Origin: Coffea arabica
Lineage: Eukaryota; Streptophyta; Magnoliopsida; Gentianales; Rubiaceae
Reading direction: 5' to 3'
Length of the DNA: 64,000 bases
Assembly (NCBI RefSeq): GCF_036785885.1
Contig: NC_092317.1
Location: 4,900,501-4,964,500 of the forward strand
The notes under the pieces were generated by a model. That model saw nothing but the letters and a program-made list of their open reading frames with translations, did no database searches and was not told the origin of the DNA. Both the position numbers and the translations under genes were made by a program. Positions 53,530 through 64,000 of the stretch are shown in pieces. Within the stretch, counting starts at the first letter, position 1, and every line of letters begins with the position of its first letter.

Positions 53530-54448
53530 CTTGACAGGGTTCAAATTTCATTAGCAATTCCATAGATAAAGGTGTACATTTACTGGATTCAAGACTTACC
53601 CGCTACCGCATAGTAATTTCTTATGGCTTAAAGTCTTAAACTTATCGAGTGTCTTACCAAGTTAATAAACAAAAATGACAAAAACGCATGACAAAAATGT
53701 GGAAATTGACAAATATTGAGAACGATGATATATAACAGACCATTCACCCCTTGTGGTTAACAAAAACTATATTTCACATATTAACAAAAACTAACATACC
53801 AAAATTCGGTACACTATGAGGGGCTGAGGTTACAGCTTCACACCAGTATGCGCCTATGCAGGCAAAAAATGTTCCCAGAATCAATGCATGCAAAATCATC
53901 AATCCTACACTCCATTCCTGGGAGGAAAGTGCACATGGAATCTAAGATCAATGGAGCATTCTCCTCCTTTAATTAGATTTGTAATCTGAGAGTCCAATTC
54001 AACAATCATGCTTAGTTTCAATGTGCCCAGCAACACTGATGCCGGTTCACCTTCACCCTTCCAGCTCATTATCCAACAAGGCTGCAATTCTGTTTGAGCA
54101 TGGTCGAGCCGGTTGGAAGAAATCTCCACCCAAGCAGCATGAAGTTGACCACTGCTGCAGCCTGGAGATCATGAGCATGGGCCCATGTTCCAAGATTCTA
54201 CATTCTGATCATCTCCTTATTAAGGAGTCCACTCCATATGTCTTCACACAAGAAATCAGCACTAAAAGTATTTGACCACAGATGATGCAACTAACAAATT
54301 GGGAAAGCAACAATCTAGCTTGCTGTCCCAAAAGTACTGAAAAATTGATGCCTGGAGCCCTGATATTCAAACTGCCAGTCTGAACAGCGGTAGGCCGAGG
54401 GAAGATGATAGAGCTTTCAAGTCTGTGCTAATTTAGAAATCTTTACAC
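53530..54448. other. Spacer between the dsRNA-binding locus and the PPR gene
   Basis: About 900 bp. The right part is the likely 3' UTR of the leftward PPR gene. No gene or clear repeat is visible. Confidence 0.55.
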
Positions 54449-57293
54449 CTACCAGTAGTCCCCACAAGTGCACACACCACCGCCGAAATGGTGAAAGCGG
54501 TTAGAATCGCGCACAATTATCAATCTTCCAACAATTTTGGATATGTACTTGATAGCAGTATGGCAATCTTCACAAACCCGCAAGTTCTTAATCACACGTA
54601 TTGGCCTCCCTGTTGGAATATTTAGAATTGCAAATGCGACAGCTAATTTCTCACTGTGATATCTGAGCATATACTCCTTTTCCTCCTCTTCCACGTCATG
54701 TAAGACCAATTTAGTGGAAGAGACATAACCCTCATGCTTCATCCGTAAATCTAACTCTTCTAAGAAGGCATAAATTCTGTGACTTTCTGGATGGGTTGAA
54801 TCACCAACTGAGAATGTGTGAATTTTATTTTGCACTTCAACCCAGCTATATCCTGGTACTTTCTTGACACCAGTATCCCGCATTTTCAATCTCATTTTAC
54901 CAACATCAGGCCATCTTCCTGACGAAGCATATAAATTTGAAAGGAGGACGTACATACCAGCATTCCAAGGTTCAAGTGCAAAAATCATTTTGGCTGCCTT
55001 TTCTCCCAAAGCAGCATTACCATGCATTCTGCTTGCCCCCAGGAGAGCACCCCATGTTGCAGCATCTGCTTCAAAAGGCATGTATTTCATAAGCTTTTGA
55101 GCATCATCCAAGCGTCCTGCTCTACCCAGGAGATCAATCATGCAGGTATAGTGCTTTGAATTTGCAATTATGCCATAATCTTGAGTCATTGAATCAAAGT
55201 AGGCTGTGCCTGTGTCTATTAAGCCAGTGTGACTACAAGCCGACAGAACACCAACCTACGCGAGCATAGCAGAACAAGTCAAAAGGAAAATCCCCAAGAT
55301 TGATATACATATGCACAAAAAAACATAAACTTTGAACAAGGAAACAAGTGGGCCAACTTTATTATGGTTCTATTGGGGGATCCTAGGATGCATATTTGAG
55401 TGAAAAATCTGGAGTTATTCTACAATTTGGCAAACTGGAACTTTTAGGGCAAATGAACTTTGGGAGTTCAGTTGTCATACAGTGATAGCCCTACCCGTCA
55501 GAATTCACAAATTCAGAATAGTTGAGGAATCATAATCCTTTTGGGTATGACCATTTAATCTTCCAACAGAAGTGAGAAAGCCTTTGATGTTAAGCACCCA
55601 AGTAAAAGTCAGGACCAAAGGCATGATGAATTGTGACATAGCCATTAAAACTCAACATAACAAAGGATTTGCTAAGCAGTTGATGTGGAGCTTCCTCTCC
55701 AGATTAATGAACAAGTAAACTAGCCAGGCATCTCATAATGCAATGCAAAGTTAGCTCAAAATTTACCATGGTAACATCATCAGGTCTGATGCCAGCTCTC
55801 TCCATTGCCTCAAAAAGTTGAAGAGCCTCAAAGCCAAACCCATGCCTTGCATAGCCATTAATCATTGTGTTCCAAGAGATGAGATCCTTCTCCTCTATTT
55901 CCTTAAACACAGCATATGCCTCTTCAATGCATCCACATTTACAATACATTGCAAGAAGAGCATTTCCCACATAACATCCAGATTCAAAACCTGCCTTGAC
56001 AACCCGTCCATGTATTTGCTTCCCCAACTCCAGAGATGCTATATCAGCACACGTGCTTAAAACGCAAGTAAATGATGACCTATTCATCCTCTCCCCGTCT
56101 CTTTTCATTTCCACAAACATACGTAATGCCTCCTCGCTATCACCATTCTGTGCATAACCTCCAATAATCGCTGCCCAAGATATACAATCACGATGAGGCA
56201 TCCTGTCAAACAAACTCCGAGCACGTGAAACATCACCATTTTGAGCATAGCACGTTATCATAGTATTCCAAGAACTAATATTTCTACAGGGCATTGCTTC
56301 AAATAGTTCCCTTGCCAAGTCCACCCTCTTACATTGGACATACCCAGCAATCATTGCATTCCACGAAACAGCATTCTTCTCAGGCATCTTATCAAAAACT
56401 CTCCTGGCCTCATCCAACATACCGTTCTGCACGTACCCTGATACCATTGCAGTCCATGTAAACACATCCCGCACTGGTGACTCATCAAACAGTTTCCTTG
56501 CTGCCTGCATTTCCTCGTTCTGTGCATAACAAGAAATCATCGTATTCCATGACACCTTGTCCCTCACTGGCATTGTATCAAAAACACGCCTCGCCTCCAC
56601 ATACCTCCTCTTCTTCAAATACCCACCCATCAAGCAATTCCAAGAAACCACTGGCCAGCTCCCTTTCGACTCAAACAACCTACTCGCCTCCTCCAGCCTC
56701 CCATTCTGCACATATGCTGCCAAAATCCCATTCCATGAAATCTCATTCCTCACTGGCATCTCATAAAAAATCCTCCTTGCCTCATCAACATATCCATTCT
56801 GCGCATACCCTGATAATATCGCATTCCATGACACCACATCTCTTTCAGGCATTTGATCAAACAACATTTTCGCAGCCCCAAGATTTTTATTCTTGATGTA
56901 CCCGCTAATCATAACATTCCAGGAGACTAGGTCTCTCTGCGGCATCTTATCAAACACTTTCTTGGCAAGCTCAAATTGGTCATTCGACAGGTACCCTGAA
57001 ATCATAGTGTTCCAGGTGACCGAGGTCTTTCGTGCCATGGAATTGAAAAGCTGCAATGCGGCATCGAATTGGCCATTGCGCATGTAGTTGGTGATGGCAA
57101 TGTTGCTTTTGACAACGTCCGAGTCTGAATTAACTCTGTGCTCAGCCTTTTGCTTTTTGGTGAACTTTTTCCTGACGGGTTTGGATAAATTGCAGTTACT
57201 GCACTGTTTAATCTGGACATTTATGGATGATGAAGATAGTTTTCGAGCTCGAAATGGGCATGAAATGGCGCTCTGTAATTGTCTGAAACGCAT
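54449..57293 (-). CDS. Pentatricopeptide repeat protein, PLS-DYW class (At4g02750-like)
   Basis: Two exons, 57293-55767 and 55255-54449 (TAG at 54451-54449), joined in phase 0 across a 511-bp GT..AG intron: ..[19 protein letters not shown]... Total 777 residues, close to the Arabidopsis At4g02750 protein. The N-terminus ([23 protein letters not shown]) is rich in R and S and fits an organelle presequence, probably mitochondrial. About fifteen PPR units follow, with strongly repeated VSWNAMISGYVQNG and [11 protein letters not shown] motifs, then E motifs. The C-terminal DYW domain has [12 protein letters not shown] (HxE), VCEDCH (CxxC), [20 protein letters not shown]. The cytidine-deaminase-like residues are all present, so it should be able to perform C-to-U RNA editing at organellar sites set by its PPR code. 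Genes of this class are mostly intronless, so the intron is notable. Confidence 0.95.
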
Positions 57294-57936
57294 AGTTTTG
57301 AAGCTTCATTCGCAAACGTTTGCGCGGTAGAATTCGGTTAAGTTACCGTTACAACAGTTATTGCCTCTTTTTCATTTTCTTTTTTGCCCCACTGCAAGAA
57401 ATCTTTTTAGTAGTTAGCCTTTTTTATTTGTTTATTGTTTAGCCCTTCTAAACAGTAATATCATGTATCTTCATAAACGATATATTTCTGCGGTAGTTCA
57501 ATTACTTTCTCTTTTTGGGTTTTTTTTTTTTTTGTTGCACAGAAAAACATATTTACGTTTTGGTAGATCAACATAAATGTTCTGGAAAATGCAAAGGAAA
57601 GAAGAAAAAAGATAAATCCAAAGTATATAAAATGGAGGGGTATTCTTTTCATGCTATTTATTTATATATTGTTTTTTTCTGTTTTTGTTTTTGGGTCACA
57701 ATCTAATGCGAGTTCAGAGCCCCAGAAAAAGGAGAGACCTTGAGTTGGATATATGGGCCAAAATCCCGAGGTTAGTGAAGTTTAGAACGCGAAGTCCAAT
57801 ACCTTCTTTGGCCACATTTCAAGTGGGTTGTATAAACCATCCAAACCAATGAGTGCACGATACCAAGCTGAAGTGGTGCCAATTTGGAATTTATTTTAGT
57901 AAAAAAATGTACCGATATTTAACAAAATTACTAGTA

Positions 57937-58594
57937 TCCTTTCATTATACTGTATAAGAATGAGTTATGGTTAAAGGGGGATTTAAATTTCAACCACATA
58001 GATAGGGGCTTTTTGAAAATGTGGGATGTTGTGTAGTTTTTTTATAAAATTTTTATACAATTGAGGCCAACATGTGTTTAAGTATACTTACTGAAATGCC
58101 CTCATTTTGGTACATTTAAAGTTTTGATTCATGAAAATATCTGAGCATTTTTGGAATATGAAATTATTTTACAATCGTTTTTGCATTGAGTACAACTCAT
58201 ATAAGCTTATGTGTTGGTGTAATTATTGAAATGATGTTATAGACACATTTAATTGAAGTGTGACTTTTGTTGTGCAATTAACACCAAAACATATTAACAC
58301 GTTTTGCAATTGACATATCACTATAATTAGCTGTTGGAAGATATTCCTTTGTCTAAAATAACTTATGTTTGCTCTTGGGCGATTTTCAATTGACATCTAT
58401 ACCTTTTGGGAATGATAAAATTATAAAAAATATTGATAAAACAAAGTGTAAAAGTGTGTGCTGCAATTAGAATATATTATTGTTAATCTTGTCATATTTG
58501 ATGGCTATTTCTTTCTAAAATGATTGTTCAATGAAAAATCCTCTTTAACAGCATGCACCAAACACTCTCGCGATACGCGGGCACTCCCCCTTAG
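57937..58594 (+). mobile_element. Second Helitron-like element of the 29839 family
   Basis: It starts TCCTTTCATTATACTGTATAAG and shares TTTCAACC.CATAG.T.GGG.CTTTTTG..AAATGTG..ATGTTGTGTA with the element at 29839. It ends CACCAAACACTCTCGCGATACG, CGGGCACTCCCCCTTAG, then T. The CGCG..CGCG hairpin about 10 nt from the end and the A/T flanks match. It is about 658 bp, shorter than its relative by internal loss, with no ORF. It lies about 650 bp upstream of the PPR start codon. Confidence 0.7.
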
Positions 58595-59368
58595 TTGTAA
58601 GAGAACATTCATTAGGGCATTGTGGACAATTCATGCATTTTGATTCTGACATTTCATCCCGTCCAATCGACAAGGGAGGTTAGCGTAATTTTCATAATTA
58701 GAATGGTGTTATGTGATATTGTCAGAAATATTACGAAGATTTCTAAAATTAATTGTTTAAAAATGACATTGACCACAATCATGCAAAAAATTATAATTTG
58801 ACATTCATGCAATAATATCATGATTTTGTTGATGCATGGAGGGGAGCTTTAGATAATCCTTTAATTAAACTAAACATCACATGAACACAAATCTTATGCA
58901 ACGCTTTGACGGTCTAGCAAATTGAAAAGCTTTACTTGTAGTCTTGTCTTTGGCTGTTTTCCCGATTCCTTAATAAGACCGAAGCGATAAGGTGCTCTTT
59001 GTTATTCCTTCCTCCGATACATCCATTTACTTCCTACCAAGCAAAATTCCTGCACCAACTTTCGAGATGAGGTCTTATGTGCCTTGACTAAATTAGATTT
59101 TTGTATGGTGATTCTTTTGGTAGGCTAATATCATTTTTATTGGGAATATTCACTGGTACTTGTCCTTTACCAATCACCACGTGCATGAAGAAAACAACAG
59201 GTCATGATAATGTTTACTATATGATTTTTAATTATTCCGGGACCGGACTTTATTAGTTAATAACATCCTTATGAACCATTGCAATTGAAGACGTTTTATT
59301 TTTTTTTAACTCCAAAAACAGCTCAATCACTTGCAGGCATCCTAATCTAGCACACATTCATTTGCTTT

Positions 59369-59773
59369 TGTTAATGTGGCGTTGTCCACATCGGCTTTTG
59401 TATAAGGAAATCTTTTCCTTAGTTGCCTATAAATATAGTGGACCTGTGATGGGGTTAAGTACACCAAAACCAAGAAAACATTAGTGGGTTATTTGGACCT
59501 TTGGATCATTAAGCCTTTTGTTTAGTTAAATATTTTTGGGCTCTCTTGTGTTTTTTAGTATTAGGTGTTTTGGGCCTAGGAACACTTTCCTAAGGCATCT
59601 TTTGTACTCTCTTCTTCATAATAAAATATTGTTCCTCCTCCACCCATGGACGTAGGTCAATTTGACCGAACCACGTAAATTCTTGTGTTCCTGTTTTTAC
59701 TTATTTTTGCTTTGTTATTTGTCTTTTGGGTTGCCACAGATCCTTTCGTCAATTTCCTGGGTCAGACCTAACA
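59369..59773 (+). mobile_element. Solo LTR with 5-bp target duplication
   Basis: A 405-bp segment begins TGTTA and ends TAACA, a perfect 5-bp inverted terminus with TG..CA. It is flanked on both sides by GCTTT (59364-59368 and 59774-59778). Inside are a promoter-like CCTATAAATATAG (near 59428), a polyadenylation signal AATAAAATATTG (near 59621), and CCCATGGACGTAGG..TTGACCGAACCACGTAAATTCTTGTG, a sequence typical of the 3' part of plant LTRs. No internal region or second LTR follows, so it is probably a solo LTR left by LTR-LTR recombination, on either strand by origin but with signals reading plus. Confidence 0.85.
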
Positions 59774-60589
59774 GCTTTGTTATCTCACCAGGATGGCATT
59801 CAACAGAATAGGGTTTGTGAGTCGAATATTTTTAAGGTTTTTCTCGTAGTAATTCATGAGCCATCCTCTTTGGAGTCTGGACAAGTGTAAGGTAATGTCT
59901 TAGAATCAACATATGTTACTTCTTTTCTCAAAGTTCATGAGTAAACTGCTCTTATATTCTTGTGAGTTAGCTATACAGCAAAGTCTTAAGGATGTTCGAT
60001 GATGGTTATTGGAACTAGGAAGCAGGAGAAGTACTGCTTATTCTTGAGTTAGGGATTTCATTGTCATTTTTTAAAGGTAAAATGCTTACTTTAGGTTTAG
60101 CTTTCATCAAGCTCTTGTAGGCTGTTTCTGTATTACTGATGTTTTGATCAAAGGGTGGTATACCCTTTCACTTGTGTACGTATCATTTTCTTGAATATCA
60201 AGTCAGCAAAGTTGCCCCCAAAAAAGAACCAAAAAAGAAGCTAATCCGTGTCTCTTTCAGAAGTCTTGATCAAAATCGGGGCGCTAACGTTATGCACAGC
60301 CTCATTTGCCCAAGTGGTGTTCCAAGCTCCCGGCCGGCGGCCACGAGTTGGGGGTGGGTGGGGGAACCAAATCTATAAGTACAGTATCTTGTATTTATCA
60401 CTAATTTGGAAATCAACTATTTCCAACCACCCTAAAAGCGATGGCTTGATAGAATACAAAGATATCATCTAGTTATGGAGCATTTTCATCAACATTTGGT
60501 GCAGAGAATTTTTTCGCGGTTCTCGCTCGATCCTCATCTTGTATCCGTCACCTTTAGTCTATTATTGTGGCGGAAGTGATGATTTTGGT

Positions 60590-61690
60590 AGGTTCGTTTT
60601 TGTGAGAATTAAGCCAAACTGAATTCATGATCATTGACCATGGGACAAGGCTCCCAGCTACCCACATCCACCTGTCCATATGGAGGAAAAAAATGGACCA
60701 AGATTGTCTGGATTGAAAATCATCCGAAAAAATGTTCAAAATAATATTATAGCACCATTTTGTGATGTGATGTATGTAAGGTAAAAAAATAGTTAAAAAT
60801 ATGAAAAGATAATTTAAAAACGTGTTTATCATGCAGCAAATTTTTTTTTCCAATTAATTTTCAATCTAAAGACTCTATATATGGTGAAACATCTCGATTC
60901 GCGTCAATCCAACAACTCAAGTTGGAAGCTTCTGTTCATAAGAAACTCAGGGGGTCAGATATTTAGACTTCAAATTTCAAATGTTGTTCGTCTTAATGAC
61001 TCGATGAATACGTATGACGCTAAAGCAACTTTAATAATCTACTTAGCTGTGGTTTGGCTCCTTAAATCTCTACAAGCTAAGATCATAGTATCTGATGAGT
61101 AATTAATAAAAGCACTTGTGTTGAAGACCGAAGGGCATCACAGAGTGGTAGTTCGACAATTTCCTGATCACTATTAGTTGATGTGATAAATGTTTCGTTT
61201 ATGGCATCTTCTAATATTATATGCCTTTTTTACATTATGCATGAATGAAGTTGACAAAACAAGATCAGTAACAAAAACTTAAGACAAATGAGGATATTGA
61301 GATCATAAAAACAAACGTTTTATGTAGTATTCTGCCCACCAAAGTGGAGTAAAATTTGGAAGGTCTCCTTCATCAACTGTCACTTGGCGGCACAGCAATT
61401 TATCATTTGGATTTAGTTTTTGGAATGTGCAAGATCTACTCTAGTAAAACACGTAAATTCGAGTTCAGGAATATTTCACATTTGCTTGTACAGTTATCTT
61501 GCAATCTTGGGTTCATATCAATGTTCAATCTGTGCTTCTGTAGAGCGTAGGTGAACAGTTGGAGGGTGCAGTTTGTTTCTTGTTCTTGGTCTCACCAGCC
61601 ATGTACATAAATCCAATCTTGAAATTCATTTCTCTCCCATAAGGATGGAGGAATTATCAATGTTTGAACTTCTGAGCTTCTGCTTTATGA
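60590..61690. repeat. Ancient direct duplication, copy 1
   Basis: It shares with 62755-63760, in order: GAATTCATGATCATTGACCATGGGACAAG, CTCAGCTACCCAC, ATTCRYGTSAATC.AA.AACTCAA, TGCATGAATGAAGTTGACAA, ACTTAAGACAAATGAG.GATATTG, GTATTCTGCCCAC, CACTTGGCGGCACAGCAATT followed by TATCATTTGG, and GGATGGAGGAATT.TCAATGTTTGAA. Copies differ by many indels. There is no intact ORF; the source is unknown. Confidence 0.75.
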
Positions 61691-62754
61691 AATAACAATT
61701 TAATCGTAAGCGAAGATAGTTTAGATTCTTTTTGACGATGTAGTCTGTCATAAATTAAACTTCTTTGGGTGCCAAGAATTTAGTAAAGCAAAACAGAAGG
61801 TTACTGTCTTTTTTAAACAAAAAGGATTCATTGTTGATTAGTGTTCAACTAATTCAAACCATGTGTTGCAAATCGATTGTATACAGCATTTAAATGATAT
61901 AGTTGATAGTTTAGGGGAGCAAAATGGACTTAATCTTTTTTTACTGTAGATTTTTCTTTAAGAGGAAGAAAAATCTCAGAAAACATGGAAGTTTTCATTG
62001 CCTTCAGATTGTCGATGATGATCTCTACAACAAGTTACTCTCAATAGGTAATTGAATATAAATAAATAAACCCGGTCCTACTGTTACATTATTTTGCTAT
62101 CTATTTCTTCAGATTTTTGTTTTGAGAAATGATAACCGGATTGATATAAAGGTTGACATTGATATCTATTACTATATTGAAAGTATGATGAGTGTTGACA
62201 TTATAAGTTGTAAGCACTTTTTAATTTTAGCTTTTGTTATGATCATATTACCTTCAATTAGAGTATTTTAGTATACGAAGTTGTAAGCACTTTTTTTCAA
62301 TTTTTTTTTTTTTTGTGAATTTGAATTGAACTTTAGTGAAACATAACCGCATTAAGAATTTTTTATCAAAATTGAATCCATAATTTAACAAAAAGTTCAA
62401 AATAAATTAAAAAAGAGAAAGCTCCAAAATAAATTTAAAAATCACTAAATCAAAGAGTTCGTATTCAAATAGTCTTTGTAACAATAATTGGTTAAAAAAA
62501 TTGGAAATATAAAATATTCTATTATCAGGTAAACAATCAAATTTCACCAAAAAAAAAATTATATCTAAGAAATATATGCTATATTTGAATTAATATAATT
62601 ACGTGCAAAAAAAATGTACTATTACTAGTAGCATTAAAGAGCGCCTCCTTCTTTTTTAGACCGAAACACATAATAATTATGGCCACAAACTACTGAACTG
62701 GTTTTTTTATTACCCAATCAACTATACATAAGGTGTAATTCTGGTCGGCAATTA

Positions 62755-63760
62755 ATGTTCTATCCGTCTATGGATTGTGGAGAATTAAGCCAACTAAATT
62801 CATGATCATTGACCATGGGACAAGAAAGGCTCTCAGCTACCCACTGTCCCCTGTCTATAATCTATATGGGGAAAAATGTTTCTATTCTTTCTTGGTGAAA
62901 TACCTTCATTCGTGTGAATCGAATAACTCAAAGTTAGAATCTTTTATTCACAAGGGATTCCGTGGTCAGATATTTAGGTAGCTTAAAGTAAAAATGTAGT
63001 TAAACTTTTGTCTCCATCTCGTCTTCGATAATGACTTGATTACCATTCATGGTGGGTGGAAAAGCAAGCTATAAAATCTACTTAGATGTGGTTTTTTGCT
63101 AAGAAGATTGCTGGGATCATAGAATAATCTGATTAGTAAGTGGTAAAACAAGCACCCGTCCGTCTTGAAGCCTAAATGACTATTGATTGATGTGACATAT
63201 GCTTAGTTGATGGCATCTTCTAATATTATGTCTTTTTTCATTGTGCATGAATGAAGTTGACAAAACCAGATTCCTAATTTGACACTCTTAACTAGCTAGT
63301 AACAACAACTTAAGACAAATGAGAGGATATTGGGATCATAAAAACACCACTTAAGTTTTTATGCAGTATTCTGCCCACTAAAGTAAAATTTTGGAGGTCT
63401 CTCCCCACTCATCATCAACTCTCACTTGGCGGCACAGCAATTTATCATTTGGTTTTAGTTTTGGAATGTGTTTAGTAAAACACATAATTAATTCAAGTGC
63501 AATGGTGGAAACTGCCATTTACCATCTAAACTTTGCTTGTCCAGCCATCTTGCAATTTTGGGTTAACATGAATCAATCTGTAGATGAACAATTGGAGGGT
63601 TAGTTGCCCTTTTCTTGATCTCACCAGCCATGTAAAAATTCCAATTGCAAGGCAAGATGAAAGTTGATTATATACACCAGATCATGATATGTGCAACGAA
63701 TATTATTATTTCTCCTTCAGGGATGGAGGAATTCTCAATGTTTGAAATTTTGAGCTTTTA
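62755..63760. repeat. Ancient direct duplication, copy 2
   Basis: Partner of 60590-61690, spaced about 2.1 kb, same order of conserved blocks. It is shorter, through deletions. The conserved blocks contain no recognisable protein. Confidence 0.75.
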
Positions 63761-64000
63761 CCTTGTGAAGAAAAAGTTTAACCATGCCCACCCTATATGG
63801 TTGGTGTAATTTTATTTTTTTTTTAAAGTAAAAGTTTAACCACTTGCATAAGCAGAGATATGTTACATTATTTTACTATACGTTCTGTCATTATACTTTT
63901 TTTTGGTGTTAAGAATAATATGGCATTATTGTCATAGGCCACATTTTATTTTTTACAATAGCTTTTGTTAAAGTGACAAATTACCGTTATAAGTCCAAAT

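Larger units (their letters stand above)
57294..64000. other. Gene-poor right end of the window
   Basis: The first few hundred bases are the presumed promoter and leader of the PPR gene. Beyond lie a Helitron-like element, a solo LTR and two copies of an old 1.1-kb duplication, listed separately, in AT-rich DNA. ORFs at 60172-60378 and 60248-60472 overlap a GC-rich patch but show no domain I recognise. No RNA gene was detected by eye. Confidence 0.6.

Noticed and set aside
60172..60472. Two overlapping plus-strand ORFs in a GC-rich patch
   Set aside because: The reading frames are short and low-complexity, and I recognise no protein family. A gene call would be a guess.

Overview
This window is nuclear DNA from a flowering plant, most likely a eudicot. 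The evidence is GT..AG introns, AT-rich non-coding DNA, five plant-type gene loci (two of them a tandem pair) and plant-type transposons. I cannot name the species from sequence alone.

Layout. (1) 1-6268, minus: seven exons of a Raf-like MAPKKK of the SIS8/EDR1 group; the gene runs off the left edge inside its kinase domain. (2) 6269-13358: intergenic, with small MITE-like elements and simple repeats. (3) 13359-19870, minus: a four-exon linker-histone/AT-hook (HMGA/HON4-like) gene. Its 4.8-kb second intron is built from decayed tandem repeats, one of which carries a dead copy of the end of exon 2. (4) 19871-27529: intergenic, with two inverted-repeat elements and short tandem duplications. 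(5) 27530-38139: a nested transposon block. It is a tandem array of about 1.2-kb foldback units with Helitron-type 3' ends on the minus strand, interrupted by a complete plus-strand Helitron-like element (29839-30918) and a 5.5-kb 5'-truncated LINE (32604-38107) flanked by 13-bp target duplications. (6) 38866-44924, plus: an 11-exon TDY-type MAP kinase of the MPK8/9/15 clade. (7) 45689-53529: a 3.9-kb tandem duplication, each unit holding a gene with two dsRNA-binding domains. The two copies carry different lesions, and a third relic may follow. (8) 54449-57293, minus: a PLS-DYW pentatricopeptide repeat protein with an unusual intron. (9) 57294-64000: no gene found; a second Helitron-like element, a solo LTR with a perfect 5-bp target duplication, and an old 1.1-kb direct duplication.

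The genes are independently transcribed plant loci, not an operon. By family they concern stress and sugar signalling (MAPKKK, MAPK), chromatin architecture (AT-hook H1-like), small-RNA biology (dsRNA-binding proteins) and organelle RNA editing (PPR-DYW). I see no evidence that they form one system. The most informative parts are the reciprocal decay of the dsRNA-binding pair, the intron grown by duplication across a splice donor, and the nested Helitron/foldback/LINE block, where a sister repeat serves as the empty site.
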